DNA of 64,000 nucleotides from Onchidella celtica (GCA_963931925.1 OZ007583.1:16934548-16998547); one strand, 5' to 3'; positions 10,690 to 24,300 are shown, counted from the stretch's first letter. Program-made: numbers and translations. Notes: a model not told the origin generated them from the sequence alone.

Positions 10690-11210
10690 ACATTAAATTA
10701 TTTATTGAAATAACGAAACCGAAGATTTGACTAAAAATTAAATTTCATTTTCAAACATGCTTCAGAAGTTGCATTTTTAAATGCAATGATGAAATTTTCT
10801 TAACAGAAGAACTGTCCACAAATGTATAACATCAGGTCATCTCGTCTGAATATATATATAGACACCTTTTTTGCATTTATGCCATATTTTAACTAGAAGT
10901 TATGCTTCTTTCTAATTGGTGGTACTGCTCTGTGGTGGCCATTTTTAATTTATGCAAATGAGGGTCAAATTATGCAGCCACAACTTGTGTCCTGCCCTAA
11001 AATTTCTTAGATTGGTACAGGCTGCTTGTGTGCCAAAAGGCACCTTTCTAATCAGAAGTGCAGGCAATGTTGCCTAAGTCAGCCCACTAGAAGCATTTTG
11101 CTCCCAATGGTAATGACCTCCACTGCTGAGACTGTGCAAAGGTAGTTTGTTTCATCAAACTAATAACCCACATATCAAGTTTTTCATTTTGGCTGACCTT
11201 TGCATGTATA
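10690..11210. repeat. Dispersed repeat, copy 1 (pair with 12790-13065)
   Basis: Shares ordered blocks with 12790-13065: AAATTAAATTTC, ACATGCTTCAG/ACACGCTTCAG, TCCACAAATGT, ATCAGGTCATCT/GTCAAGTCATCT, ACTGCTGAG.CTGT and CCCACATATC.AG.TTTTCATT. The copy here is longer because of extra sequence in the middle. Confidence 0.55.
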
Positions 11211-12789
11211 AAAATTCATAATATATCTTACTGTGTGATAAATGGAGAAAATTTTTGTCTTTGTCCTTAAGTATTATGTTCAGGTACACGTAAATCATTT
11301 TCTCAGCCATTTATGACACAGCTACTGGACGTCCATTTTTACCAAGAAGTTTTGTGTAGATAGTCCAATAAATCATTTGGACAAAAATGTTTTCACTTGT
11401 CAAGCATCAAGAGTTTGGAACTCTCTACCATTACATTTCTGTGAGTGTGAGACATAGGAATCATCTAAGAAAAATCTCAGGTCTTACCCGTTTATTCTGC
11501 AATGTCCCTGGTGTTGAGTGACGACAGTAGTAGCACATAACTGACAAATATTTTTTTTTATTTATGTTTTATGTGAAATGTAAAAAATTGTGAAAAGCCT
11601 TGAGATGCCTAAGGTGATAGGGTGCTGAATAAATTGACATATTTATTGTTAGTATTAGCATTATTATTATTACTAGATGAAGTTCACGGCATTATCCAGA
11701 AGAAACCTGCGAACCCACCGTTCTATCTCTCTCTCTCTCTTTTTGGTCTACAAAGCTTCCCATATTCTGCAATCTGACTAATACTATAGATCCCATGCAC
11801 TCCTGAGCACTACCCACTCATTTCTGATAGGAAAATTGTGGGCACGGAAGTGGACGCATATTAATATCATTTCTGATACAATAAAGTGCAAAAGAAAAGG
11901 CACATGAGGCTTTGCTACATACAACCTTTTGTTTCTGCCATATTTTGTCTTTTCTTCAAACCTTGCTGGGACCCACAGATTTTCTATGGTTTTAATATTT
12001 CGTCAAAAAGTAAATAGGAAAAACTTTCAATACTCAGATGAGTCAAATTTACCTGACAGAGGCATGGTAGGGGTCACTTTCTTGTCAAGTTTTTGAGTAG
12101 AAACAACAATGGAAAGTCAAAAGCAGTGAGACCAAACAAAAAATAAAACAGTGTCAGTATTTCTGCTTACTGTCACCCCCTGCCTAAATTTTGTACTGAT
12201 TCTGAATATAATACATGTAGATTAGGGAATTTATGCTGTTATTTTTAACAGTGCTCTGCGCCCTATAAATCTTATATCATTATATCACGTATTTGTGCAT
12301 GATCATAATTATCATTTATCTAGGTGCGTGAGTGTGAATGTTTTTTGTTGTTGTTTTTTTTATTTGATAGTTGGTTTGGGTTTCCATTGCTGTCATTTCC
12401 TACCAGTTACGCCCATATGACAGAAAAGTTATAAAACTAATGTAGCTGCACTTGAAATGCAAAGTTGTCAGTATTTAACTCTGTTGTGCTTGGGCCACAT
12501 ATCATGTTTTTTTCCCTCCTGTCCATTACTGATAAGACCAAGATATCATGGTCCTCTGTTCCCAGACCCCAGTTTGCTAAGCCCAAGATGTTGTATTTGT
12601 GTCTCCCTTGCCAATGCCTGCCAACAATAAGACCATGGAATTCATGTTACCATTTCCTTGGGGCCTAGTTGATAAGCCCTTGATATTGTGGTTAGTGACA
12701 TGGTCTTCTATTTTAGTGTTTACGTTGGAAGGTTTTCCTGGAGCTTACGCAGGCCTATCAGCCGTGGGACAACCCGACCCAGATTTCTG

Positions 12790-13065
12790 TATCACTACGA
12801 AGGTTAATCTGGTCATATTTCAAACAGAAATTAAATTTCGTATCACAAACACGCTTCAGTAATCCAATTTTTAAATGAAGTTGTGAGATTTTTTACAACA
12901 TATAAGGAAGTCTCCACAAATGTTTAACGTCAAGTCATCTTTTTGAAGCACTCGGCTCCCGGTGATGACGACCTGTACTGCTGAGTCTGTACACAAGTAT
13001 ATGTTACTGTATTGAACTCTCAACCGTAGCCCACATATCCAGCTTTTCATTCTGCCCGAGTTGTA
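12790..13065. repeat. Dispersed repeat, copy 2 (pair with 10690-11210)
   Basis: Shorter, diverged direct copy of 10690-11210, with the same order of conserved blocks. Unclassified. Confidence 0.55.
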
Positions 13066-13881
13066 AATATAAATACATGTGCGTGTGAATGTGCACTCAT
13101 TATTCTAACAGTTATATCAAGGAAAAACTAAAATTCATTTTTCAGCTTTTGAATTTCGTAAGCAGTACATGTATTCACTGTTGTGAATATTTAGAGTATA
13201 CATGCGGTTAATTTTTCATACAATCTTACGTCCATACAGGTGACTGGCAGAAGAAGAAATGAACAGGCAAATATTGTTACATTTGATCCGTGATAGCCTG
13301 ACCTATGTTATTACATGTATGTACTGAACATACATGTATTTTCATCTCTTTATAATATATATATATTTTTTATATAAATTGTCATTCCTCAAAACAACAT
13401 CATCTGAAAGAGTAAAATAACTACATGTATTTTGCTTTTGGAAATAATCCACCAGCTGGAAAAAGGGTAGTCAAAATGCATGTTTTTCAGAACAAAGGTC
13501 AATGATATTCAGAAGAGTAAAAACCTCAGCCAAACTTTCCTGATAGTACCTGTGCATAATGTTTTTTGACACATTCTTTCAGCAAGAATTCTTAGTGTGA
13601 ATTGTTATGAAATCAGTGAATCTGGATGCCATGAGCGGTGCTTTTCACATCACCACATTCGTAAGCAAATTTGCCCATACCAGAGCCAGGCAATCTGCAT
13701 AATTATTTTGTCATTATCGACTGTGCAGAGCCTGCTTCCATAGCTCGAATTTAATATGAGCTCCTAAAGACAGCTGATTTCTTGAAAGGCAGGAAACTAA
13801 ACTGGTTAAGTCAGAAGTGAAATAAGGGTAGACCTAGGGTCCTTACGAATTTTCTACAATGGAATGGCCTGTCTCACGTTT

Positions 13882-14121
13882 GTGAGTGGATATGGTGAAA
13901 ATGGGCTTAAGGTGACATTTTTATACTACTTTAAAAAATCAAAATAAAATATTTCTAAGATGATTTCAGGCAAAATATTTTAACTGAGTGCAGAAAAATG
14001 GCTGATCTATCACTTTATAAGTAAATCTTAATTTCCATTGAAAAGTTTCCCCACTTTAGTGGGGTTTTCTCGGGAACTTGGTCTTTCACCTTAAGCCCGA
14101 CTTTCGCCAAATCCACTCACA
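13882..14121. mobile_element. 240-bp inverted-repeat element (MITE-like)
   Basis: The left arm GTGAGTGGATATGGTGAAAA (continuing to GGGCTTAAGGTGAC, 13882-13916) is the inverted complement, with a few mismatches, of the right arm 14086-14121 (ending CGCCAAATCCACTCAC). A small perfect hairpin, CCCCACTTTAGTGGGG, lies at 14050-14065. No ORF. A target duplication is not clear. Confidence 0.6.
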
Positions 14122-14149
14122 TTTTTTACTACATACCGTGAAATAAAAG

Positions 14150-14250
14150 AAACCAACACAGAAAAAGAAACAAGAACAACAAGAAACAGCAAGGTGTAAA
14201 TGCCGAGAGTAGCGAAACCTCCCAAAAACCAAAGACCTACAACATTCCGT
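14150..14250. mobile_element. SINE 3' tail fragment
   Basis: The segment around AAGGTGTAAATGCCGAGAGTAGCGAAACCTCCCAAA matches the 3' end of the complete SINE at 21069-21540 (GAGGTGTAAATGCCAAAGGCAGCGAACCTCCTAAA). The 5' part is missing. Confidence 0.6.
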
Positions 14251-15079
14251 GAAATACATGGACATGAATGTGTGGTTTTTTATCCCTCTGATAAAGAGAT
14301 AAAAAATGAGTTAGACTTATTGGTTATGAGTGTGACGATATATATTATATCGTGAATTACTGTCATGTGTGCATTAAATTAATAATGCTTTGCTAAGATC
14401 TTGTTGATTAATATTATTGAAATGATTGTTAATGTCTATCACTAAATGCTTTGCCAAGCATTATGCTGTTCGTTTACAATGTTACAACTGCGTGATTAAA
14501 AAAAAAAATGTGTCATAAGCTTTGCGTGCCATATTAAGTCACCTCTTTTATTTTTACACTATAATTTTGGGCTGCAGGAATGAGATGATCTATTTTAATT
14601 GGCCTATATTTTTATATGCAATTCCTATATTTGCATTTGTAATTTGCTGAATTAAATTTTGGTGCCACAAATTTCATTCATCTTAGTTTGCTTATATTTT
14701 ATGATCTATGCTGGAGTTTTATTGTGATAACGATTTGGTAACAATCAAATTAGATAGACACAGGGACAGACAAGTGGATAAAGATGGAGAGGCGAGAGGG
14801 AATGGGCAAATAAAATCAAACAGATGGACACTGATAATCAGAGATTACCGACAGATGGGTAGATAAACAGTCAGACAGACTGACAGTCAGATACCATGGT
14901 AGAAAGATAGACAAATAGGTAGATACCATAGTAGACAGACTGATAGCTATAGAGAAGACTCACTGTCTCAGTTAAGATTGGATGTCTTTGAATGGCTCTT
15001 CATGACAAGAGGACACTGAAATTTCTTCATTGCTCTGAGGCAAAGTGCCGTGGATGCGTTTGCATTGAGAGTAATGGTT
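14251..15079. other. 3' flank of the metalloprotease gene, no gene seen
   Basis: AT-rich with a degenerate (CAGA/GATA)-type simple repeat at about 14750-14950. No exon is visible. Confidence 0.5.
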
Positions 15080-15085
15080 TTTATT
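15080..15085 (-). promoter_or_regulatory. Polyadenylation signal of the metalloprotease gene
   Basis: AATAAA on the minus strand, 58 bases beyond the TAA at 15143. It fits the 3' end of the mig-17-like gene. Confidence 0.45.
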
Positions 15086-15142
15086 CGAATTTTAACAGCA
15101 TAAATCTTTGGCTGAAAAATTCAGCGACATATTCTGCACCAT

Positions 15143-15363
15143 TTAACTACTGTCGACATCAACAGTGGTGGAATTTCCTCCGGTCTGTCCATCAGTCACA
15201 TTTTCTCCTTCTTTGGAGGCTTCCTCTTCCTCCCTGGCTTTCTTCTCAGCTTCCTCCTTCTTCTTTTCAAGGATAGCCTGTTTTACTTCCTGCCTGAATT
15301 GCTCGCCTAGGCGTGTCACTTGTTCTAGACCCTCCTCGCGCAGGCGGTAGCCGAAGACCGGCA
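15143..15363 (-). CDS. Metalloprotease last exon: charged C-terminal tail
   Basis: 221 bases, acceptor CCTTCTCCAG, phase 1 start and stop TAA at 15143. It encodes about 73 residues: VPVFGYRLREEG, then a Glu/Lys-rich helix (EKKKEEAEKKAREEEEASK region) and a Ser/Thr/Gly end with two N-glycosylation sequons (NVT, NST). It is linked to the upstream exon at 17813 by matching phase and lack of other candidates in between. An acidic-basic helical tail is unusual for the family. The exon could instead belong to a separate minus-strand gene, though phase and the downstream AATAAA favour this one. Confidence 0.65.
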
Positions 15364-18300
15364 CTGGAGAAGGTGGCACAAGTAGAAAGAAGATTACAGT
15401 AAATTGCGTAACCACAGCAAAAATACTAATACACTAGATACAATAAAATGAGACACCCCCTTTTTTGCGCCTCTAGAAAAACTGTACACAGTTGGCGCGC
15501 TGATCAGAGGCGAGGCACGTGGCAGCATTGCATGAAAAGAATGCCTGGTAATTGGTATAATGATAAATGAATGATGCACATTTGTTAAAGTGTTACTGGG
15601 ACTAAAAAGAGAAAAAACACAATAGCGTTTTCCTACATTGAAGCGATGATTATAAAATAAGTGACTTCAATCAAGGCCTGCAGCGATAGCTGAACAGTAA
15701 ACAAAATTTCAATGTTTTCTCTAGAATTATTGGTTTTATAAAACATGGCATTGTTCACGACCTCCGCGCATTCGCCGCTAGGTGGCAGTGCGAAATTTGT
15801 GCACGCCTAACGCGCTAGCCGTCTCATCTTATTGTATCCAGTATCCTTGGTAACAGTGACATGGAAGAATAAAATTCTGACCTGTACGGTTTATGACATT
15901 ATCTTTTCCTCCCACCCCACCCCACTCGACTCCCTTCCCATTCGTTTTCTTTTCTTTGTTCTCCGCCAGCTGTCAATGATTTGGTTATTTTGGTTGGAAG
16001 ATTAGTGCACTTTTACGCTTGCGATAGATACAGCAAATTAACTGCCTTTTTATTCTATTATTTGGACAGAACATTTTGGTCTTGAATATTAAGAATACTC
16101 AATGATCACATTTTTTTAGAAAAGCATGAAATTGAACAGTTTTTACAAATTTGTAGTGATGCAGATGTCGGTGCATTTCCCGATATTCGAGGGACAAGCT
16201 TATTAGACTGAAAAACAATCCATCAATAATTTGTCGTATGTCAAATTTTCCCAACATTGAAAATGTGATATGCCATAGTTTTTGTTGTTGTTTTTTTTCA
16301 CCTAGCTGATCTAACTGTTCTACATGTTGCTGGGTTACGACACAATAGCTGCTTCCTATTTTTATGAATCGGTTTGGTACAAATACATGTACTTTTTCTG
16401 TACGACACGTGCAACAGGAATAAAACTTTTTTGTGTATGTGCTTCCCCTGAAAAGGAGTGATTTCAGTGCAAGCGTTTTCCTTGTCAGCCACAAATTAGG
16501 TAGGCCTATTTATTTGTGAAGAAATGTGAAATGAATTCCCGTAGATTATAGCCAACCACTAGTTCAGATAAAAATGAAATTCAGCAACAGTCATTGTGCT
16601 CCATTTCAATGTAGCCTATATCCGCCCCACTCCCAAATTCCGGTCTAAACAGGTATATAAGTGCAGCTAATAGGGCTTAGGGTGAAAGATCGGGCTGATT
16701 CACTAGTCATGCTGACATCCTGTTTGAAGTCTGTCTCGTTTTTAAAAGATTGACATCGACTATGCCCCACTAACCACGGACATCAATGCATTTGTTGTTT
16801 TGTTTTTTCCTGATAAGCTGCTCAGATATAGGCTATGTAATTATTTTTGTTCATGATGAAACGCCACATGCCGAACCAGCAGATGACGTTAACTGCCATG
16901 TCATAGAAAGTATTCCCGATCGAATTTTGCAGCAATATCACTCGAGAAGCAGTCAGGTCTCCTTTGGTGGAAATCTATACCAAACAACAGAATCTAACGC
17001 AGGTACCTGAAAGGTAAGCATTAAAACACTTAAATATCTCACTGGACTCACATCCGGAGCTTTGAATGTCAGTGATGTTGTCCTCAAGTAAAGCCACACC
17101 ACACTGGTATTTCCGAACTCACAGTCCCTGCCTGCTCAAATCCAACAGTACGAAGGATTTTGCAATTACAGCAGTTTACCAACAATTACATGAAATTAAC
17201 GAACCATTATAAAAGAAAAAGTTGCATTTTTTTTTCCTGATGAAGATCAAGCGATCGAAAGCTTGAGTTGTCTTTCTTATTCGTTTGCGTTTTGTGGTAT
17301 CGTTTCTGTATTATTTCTTACCCGGGGCTTTGCTACATACATTTTTTTTTTTCCTGTTCTTTTTGCCATATTTTGACTTGATTACAAAAATCCATAAATC
17401 CATAAATGTGTAATTGTTTGAGATGTGGGGGGGGGGGGGGGAGTTTCCTACGGATCAAGGCTGTCTCGTTTTTAAACTCTCTTTCTGCGTCATTTGAAGT
17501 CTTTTCGGCAAAGAGCAAGTCATTAGAGAAAAGGAAGTTTTAAATTTACTTGCGCATGGCAGGGTATGAGTCACTTCAGACTTGGACTGACTGCCGGTTG
17601 TAAGTGTGAATGTCTGAATGCGTGAAGTTTGAGGTACATCGAAATTGCTGGGCAAAAAGTCATGACACGTTAAGAGAAACAAATAGAGTCGTTTGTTTCA
17701 ACTAGTGAGACAAGTGAGTTCGGACATCTATAAAAAAAAAAAACAGAATTCTGGAGACTTTCAAAGAGATGTCGAACTCGATTTCTGGGCGCAGCTTTGC
17801 CCCTTGGACTACCTGCTGTAGAGTTAAAGCGACAAGTTCCACAGCAATGGTCATTCTCTTCGTCAAGAGGACACCATTCTTGTTCCTCATAGGTCAACGT
17901 CAGTTTCCAGCACCATGCCTGTTTGTCTCCATACTTGCAATCTGAAAGATATACAAAGTGCCAGTTTTTGCAGATGCCAGCTACATCTGTACGATTTTGT
18001 CATGCTCATAAGCAAAACTGTCTAAGTCATTTTTCATGACTTTGCGGGGAAAAAAAAAACACCAACTAAACATTCACGCTGTAGAGAATTCATCAAGCCT
18101 GGGTTTATTCCTATCTCACTTTTGACCTAAGCAGTTTGCTTTCCCGCATCTTAGAAGACCTGCAGCTTTCTCCTTTAAGTTTCCTATCCAACTATATACA
18201 TGTAATCGGGTTTCACGGGGTTTATCAATTTTGTTAATAGCAAAACTGAGACAGAATTTAACTCTCTAATGCCCAGACAAAAATTGCCCACCCCAACACT

Positions 18301-21300
18301 TCTGAAATAATAATATTATGTTGAACTGATTTTAAGTACATGTAGTCGGATTAATGCAAATATATGAATATTAAGTGGGAAAATGAATTCTCAATAAAAC
18401 AAAAAAAGTGAGTGTATCAAAGACAGTTATTTCTGCTCAAGGTGATCGGTTTCAATACTGGGCGCTCGAGGGTTAACAACAACAAAAATTCAAATACGGT
18501 AATTATTTAAAAGAAAAAAATACTTGACCTATCTGTTACGAGTTCCCCGAGAAGGTCTGCCAGTCTTGACAAATCTAATTCCTTGTTTGAACATTGGATA
18601 CCCTGTTTTAAAAAGTGGATTTTGGAAGGAAGTGAAGAGGTTTGAAAAGCACACACAGAACACGCACCTTCGTTCTCTTCTGTTTTATACACCGAGCAGA
18701 AACCGCAACAAGCTTCTTCATTTGTAGGATGGTAGCAAGCATAAGGGTAGATCAGGTCCTGGCAATTTTCAAATTTGTCTCCATATTCGCAACCTGAAAA
18801 ATGATTGTTTAAAATCTATGTCAAATTGAGACCCTTTAATATGAGGGTGTTAAATGATCCATATATTTCTTAGAATTGGAAAATCTTCGTGGGGTTGAAA
18901 ATGAACCAAAACCACACATCGGGTTATGAATGCCTGCTGATACATGTGTATTATACTGTCGGTGGGCAGATTGAGGGCACGCGTGAAAACTTCGATAGGC
19001 AGAGGTCAGCCCCAAGGAGGGCAATTCCCACCTATGTATATAATTTCTGATATCTTTTTGCTTGAACCCATAAATCTTCTGGCTTCAAAAACTGAAATTA
19101 AATGGGACAATGTACTTTTGTAATCTGTACAGAATGTTGCGTTCACCCGGAAACTGAATTATTCTTGAGAAAAAAGAAAAAAAGGATTGTCCCATGTTAA
19201 CAGAGCTGATAATGTGCCATGCTTAACCCATTGGACAACTTGAAAATGCTCCTTTGGCACTAGAGTTCTTGGGGGTCTTTACACAAATGCAGAATGTAGC
19301 GATCACTTACCCTCAGTGGACACATTAAACTGGCCCTTGCAAGAGTCACAACACCACCCACGCACTGTTTCATTGTAACACCTATAGGGGGTTACAGTAG
19401 GACACCATTTAGGATATCTGTCGCCATAGGGGCAGTCTTGTCGGATGAAAGGTAAAAAAAAAAAAAAAAGGTTAGCATGAAGTAAAAACCGATGCGTTTC
19501 GAAACGCATCTAATCTGACTTCAGACCAGCGAGTAAGCTTTCCACAGAGACAGTTCAATGTATTATAAACTGTGGTGCGCATTATTCAGTATGTAAGGCA
19601 GTAAAGATATGGGGACAACATAATGGCGGCTGAGGAGAAGCAAAATGCAGTGAAAGCTGACAATAATGTTTTAGACTTGTAGACCTTAAGTACTTGCAGT
19701 GGGCCAAAACAATATTTGACCCGCAAGATCTACCTGCTGAAGCAGGTCGACAACAGTAGCCTATTACTGTTGACATGCTTTGCACTTTAGCCTACTGCAA
19801 GCACCTGCTGTTTACCCACAGCCCTTTCCTTTTTCGTAATCACGTAGGGCCTACGTCCTTACTGGAGTACCGGTATGCCTACTCATAAAGGTCGCGGTGT
19901 TGTTTTTTTTTCTTCGGTCAACATCTATCATAATACTACATTTTCCCTCTTTTTATGACAAAACAAACAAACAAAAAACGGCCGGCTGACAGATCGGCTG
20001 ACGTAATCAAAGATGCTTATCGGGTATGCCCGTTGCATCGGGGGGAGGGTCATTCAGTTGAAATGCTTTGCCTAACCGGTATAGCTGGTTTAGGTTTGAA
20101 TATTAGGTCAAAACAACATGCTGTTATTGTTAGGAGTGGTGCGGAACAAAGATCCGGAACAATTAAAAGGCGCTGGCGATGAGCAAAGAGACTGGAATTT
20201 TGAAAACATCAAATAATAAATTACATTTAAAAAATACAACTCGCTTCTAATGAAACAATCAAATAGTTCATGCATGTTTTAGAACATCAAACTCTCACAT
20301 TGTGGTCATTATTATTGTAAGTGCCGCACCATACACTCGTGCAGTGGTGGGGAGGGCTGGAGGTTAAAAAATCAACCACATCGACATTTGGGAGGAATTT
20401 CAAGATAAAGTTGACATTACTACACTGCGAACATTTATTTTTTGTGTGACAGGTTTGAAATATGACTGCTTTCTGCACAGAAAACTATTAGGAACAATAA
20501 TAACAAAAATAAACGATAATTTATGTATCATCTGAAAATCTATTTAATAATATATAATATTTAATGCGCTAACGGTGTTAGTTGATACTATTATTTAATA
20601 GTTATAATATACATTTTAAGAAAATAGAACAATCACATTCAATAATATTCTGTAGTTGGGTTGGAATATGTGATTTATGAATCATAGACAATTCAATTTA
20701 CTTAATGTCAGAATAAAACATGATAGGAAAATCAACCTACAATCTCGCTCTGTTGTTAGGAGAATGCCCAGATTCTTGCAAAATTTTGAGCAAAATAATT
20801 ACCAATTTTTTGACACTCTCTCAGTTAATTAATTGTCCACCACCAGTGTTTAGACTGGCATAATATTAATATTAACTCACCGTCACTCTCAGCTCTTTTG
20901 TGTTGACTACAAGTGGCGCAGCATAAGTCTTCATTGAGGTAACAGCCGCTTGGGACCTCTAACTGTTCTGAACACCACGTGCTCTTGTCACCATACTCAC
21001 AGTCTAAGTCGATTATTATCATTAATCAGAATTATAAAAGGGCGCGGGGGAGTCAGGAGACTAAAATATTATGGGGGACAAGGTGGTCTAGAGGCAAGGT
21101 GCTCGCCTCTCATGCCAAGGGTCCCGGGTTCTAAACCCGGGCAGTGCAGGCATGTTGGAAAGTGGATTTTTCTCATATTTTCAAGTCCTTGCTCCTATTG
21201 GGGGGTAGGATCGAGTAGTTCTTGGAAATTGGATTTTTCTCATATTTTCAAGTTCCTGGTCCTATTATTGGGGGGTAGGATCGAGTACCTAGTCTTCTCG

Positions 21301-24300
21301 GATAAGGACGAAAAAATTCGGAGGGCCCGTGTGCACGTTGCGCACGTTAAAGATACCTTGGCAGTTGGAAATCGTAAAGAGCAGGCCGAAAGGCCAATGC
21401 CCGGGCAAAATTGAAATTAATAGATTAAAATGTATCCATATCATCTCCCCCCCCCCCCCGCCAGAACAAGAAATAATAAAACAAATAAAGTGAGGTGTAA
21501 ATGCCAAAGGCAGCGAACCTCCTAAAATAAAGACCTCAAATCAGGAGACTAAAATAACAATAAACATGCTTGAAGTGGATTTTTCTTATCGGACTGCGTC
21601 TATAATACAATTAAGGTATACAATGCCGTTGTTTCGGTGCCATCAAAATGTGGGGAAAGTCTTCTTTAGGCCCTATTCTCAAAGATAACAGATCGTATCT
21701 AATATCTTAAAAAATTGCTATTCTTTAGCTCGGCTCTTTGAAAACAATTTAACGCTCAGCCCCACATCGTTGTGTACACACAAAAAAATACGTATTATGA
21801 AATAACTTCGTCTTGAGGGATGTCAAGATCGAAAAGATAAAGGTAATTTCTGTTACGGCTTTTTAAAGGGAAGAACAAGATCCCGACCTTGAGTGTCGAG
21901 AACTGCACAACAAGAAAATTTTATAACATAAAAAATGATAATGAAACCCTCTTTGGCCGGTTGGGTTTCGAATGTCCTGGCTGATATAATTCCGCTAGGT
22001 GCCTATAGTTGTGTATCAAGATCTTGTGTGCGTGTGAGTCTCATTGTGTGTGTGTGTGTGTAGGGGGGAGTCGATAAAAGATTATCGTTCGTAATAAAAA
22101 AAATGTCCCCTCCCCCCCCCCCCCCCAAAACGTCCGTCTGACGGCCTATAAGCCTACGTCAACACAATGTACATGTATAGTAATTCACGCTCGCATGCCT
22201 TGTAACAGCATTTTGTCCTTTGTTTTTCTTTCTTTTCTTAACATGAAAGTTGTATTTTCGCAATATGAATGGAGCACTCTCCTCGTGTTGTATGCATTTT
22301 GTTGTCACGAGACTTCATGACTTACAACATTGTAACCGTCGTCGAGCACTGTGGGGGACGAAAAAACAGCTGATTATATCTAACGGAAATTCCCACTGAT
22401 GACGTCATTGGGTTCATCTTTGCATTCCCGGGCAAGAAGGCGAAGAGGTGGCTAGGCCTATTGTTGAGCTGGTCCCTGACAACCCTCGGCCAAAGCGACA
22501 CCCTTTGATTTGATGAGTCACAGTTTCGATGACAAAATCGTAAGTCCAGTAAATTTTTTAGAACCAGAATCTAGATCTAGACGTGATCTAATAATAGATC
22601 TAATGTATTAGAGGCAGCTGCATGGCTCTCGGAGGCAGGTCTAGGTCGACTCTATGACTATGTGGAGGCCGCGTATTAATTTTTCATTTTGTTAGGGGCA
22701 AATCAAATTCTAGATCTTCCTACAAGGCTGTGGTGGAAATGAAGATTTAGACAAATAATTCTCTTCTGTTAATAGATCTGCCATCTAGATCTATCTCTGA
22801 AGTGCAGCGAAGCAGACAAGATCGATCTTTGGCCGGATTGAGACATTGCCATAGGCTGTTTTCTTTGTCACTTTTTGTGGGTTAGATTTAGATCTGATAG
22901 TCTTACAAGTTTGTTAGCATAATATTTCACCAGCCCAAGGACCTTTCAGCTTTTTGCCAAAGAAGGATGGTCATTATATTTGTGAATGAAAGGGCGTAAA
23001 AGGAGTCTCAGTCATTTGCTTTCACTTAGGACAATACAACTACAAGACATAGCCTAATTGATGTGCTGAAAGAAGTTGATCTATGTTGAAAGAACATTGT
23101 CATTGATAATTCAAGTTCACGACCATTGCCCAAAACTGGACAGAATGGTAGTATTGTAATTGCATTGAAATTCACAGGATCAGGCCACGTAATTCTGGGT
23201 CTCCAGCAATGAAGAAAGAAATAGACAACGTAATTTCCGGTACAAATTTATGCGCAGTGCCTTTGCAGTTTTTCCGCCAGCATTTTTTCCGCTCTTAGCT
23301 ATGCCGTTGCGGGAATCCCCATTTGACTATTTCGCGGTTGTTCCCCCTTTTCGATTTTCAATGTATTTCAGATCTTTTCAATCAGTTCAATCAGCTGTAA
23401 TACGTAATAACTTTTGTAACACAGTTTGAGGAAGGATTACCGAATCCATGCATCTCCATTAAACATAATATAGTGCCATTTAAAGGGTCAGATACATTGA
23501 AAGCGATTAACCGCGAAAGAAATTATATCACTAACCCAATCCCAAACTTATAAACCCAACTTAACGCCCTAATCATGTCTGTTTACACCCCCCCCCCCCC
23601 CCCGATTTTGAAGTTAAAAAGAAGTGACCTCCTTTTTCAATATGTGGTGCCAGCAACTGTTGCTAAGACCTTAGAATGAGATCTAGATCAAGGTCTATGA
23701 GCTTCCTTCATTACTTTCAGTGTATCACCAGAATCTTTAATTTACATGAAATAAGGGGAAACCTCATGAAGATTCATTAAACAAGCACTGTGGTATTCTG
23801 GCATCACATTGCTTTCTTGTTTTGTAGTTCTGGCATGTTCAACCAAAAACATGGCACCAGATTGCACACTATAATACATGTATAAACAGTGGGAAAAACC
23901 CACATAAATCTTACACTTTGCTCTTTTACTTTATTGTTTATTCTTTTAGACATGCTTTCAATTCAAACCACAACATAAATAGTGGTCAGTGCAAAGAGCT
24001 CAGTCAGTTTCAAAATTAGATACACCCAACCTCTTGCTGATATTTTCAGAAAATATGATCTTCAATACCACCAATACGCTGATGATAGCCAAATATATAA
24101 AGCATGTGATCTTGAAAACCTAGATGATACGATAAAAACAATGGAGCATTGCATACAAGAAGTTAAGAAATGGATGGATGATAATAAGCTAAAACTAAAT
24201 GATGAGAAAACAGAAGTTATGCTCATAACGAATCCAAAACAAAAAATCAATCCACCAGATCTCAATGTAAATGGCCATCTTATTAAAATGACAAGTAAAG

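Larger units (their letters stand above)
9948..13881. other. Intergenic, old repeats, no gene seen
   Basis: No convincing exon. Two stretches (about 10690-11210 and 12790-13065) are diverged copies of the same interspersed repeat. At 11588-11680 a segment with GAAAAGCCTTGAGATGCCTAA followed by ATT repeats looks like an L2/CR1-type LINE 3' tail. The + strand open frame near 12599-12862 has no splice context or domain. Confidence 0.5.
15841..17812. other. Intron DNA of the metalloprotease gene with one candidate + strand exon
   Basis: Intron sequence between exons 15143-15363 and 17813-17941. About 16260-16500 contains a diverged copy of the sequence at 2790-2960 (shared blocks around GAATC..T.TGG and TACATGTA). 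A G-tract lies near 17427-17441. The only exon-like stretch is listed separately. Confidence 0.5.

Noticed and set aside
12465..12862. + strand frames of 67 and 87 codons
   Set aside because: No splice context, Pro/Leu-rich by composition, and the second runs into a dispersed repeat copy.
20287..20478. Cysteine-containing minus-strand frame as an extra PLAC-like module
   Set aside because: The cysteine spacing does not fit the module pattern, there is no phase 1-1 exon with splice sites, and no YGD motif.
21069..21150. Stand-alone tRNA gene
   Set aside because: A and B boxes are present, but the acceptor stem does not close and the segment is the head of a 472-bp SINE with a perfect 16-bp target duplication.
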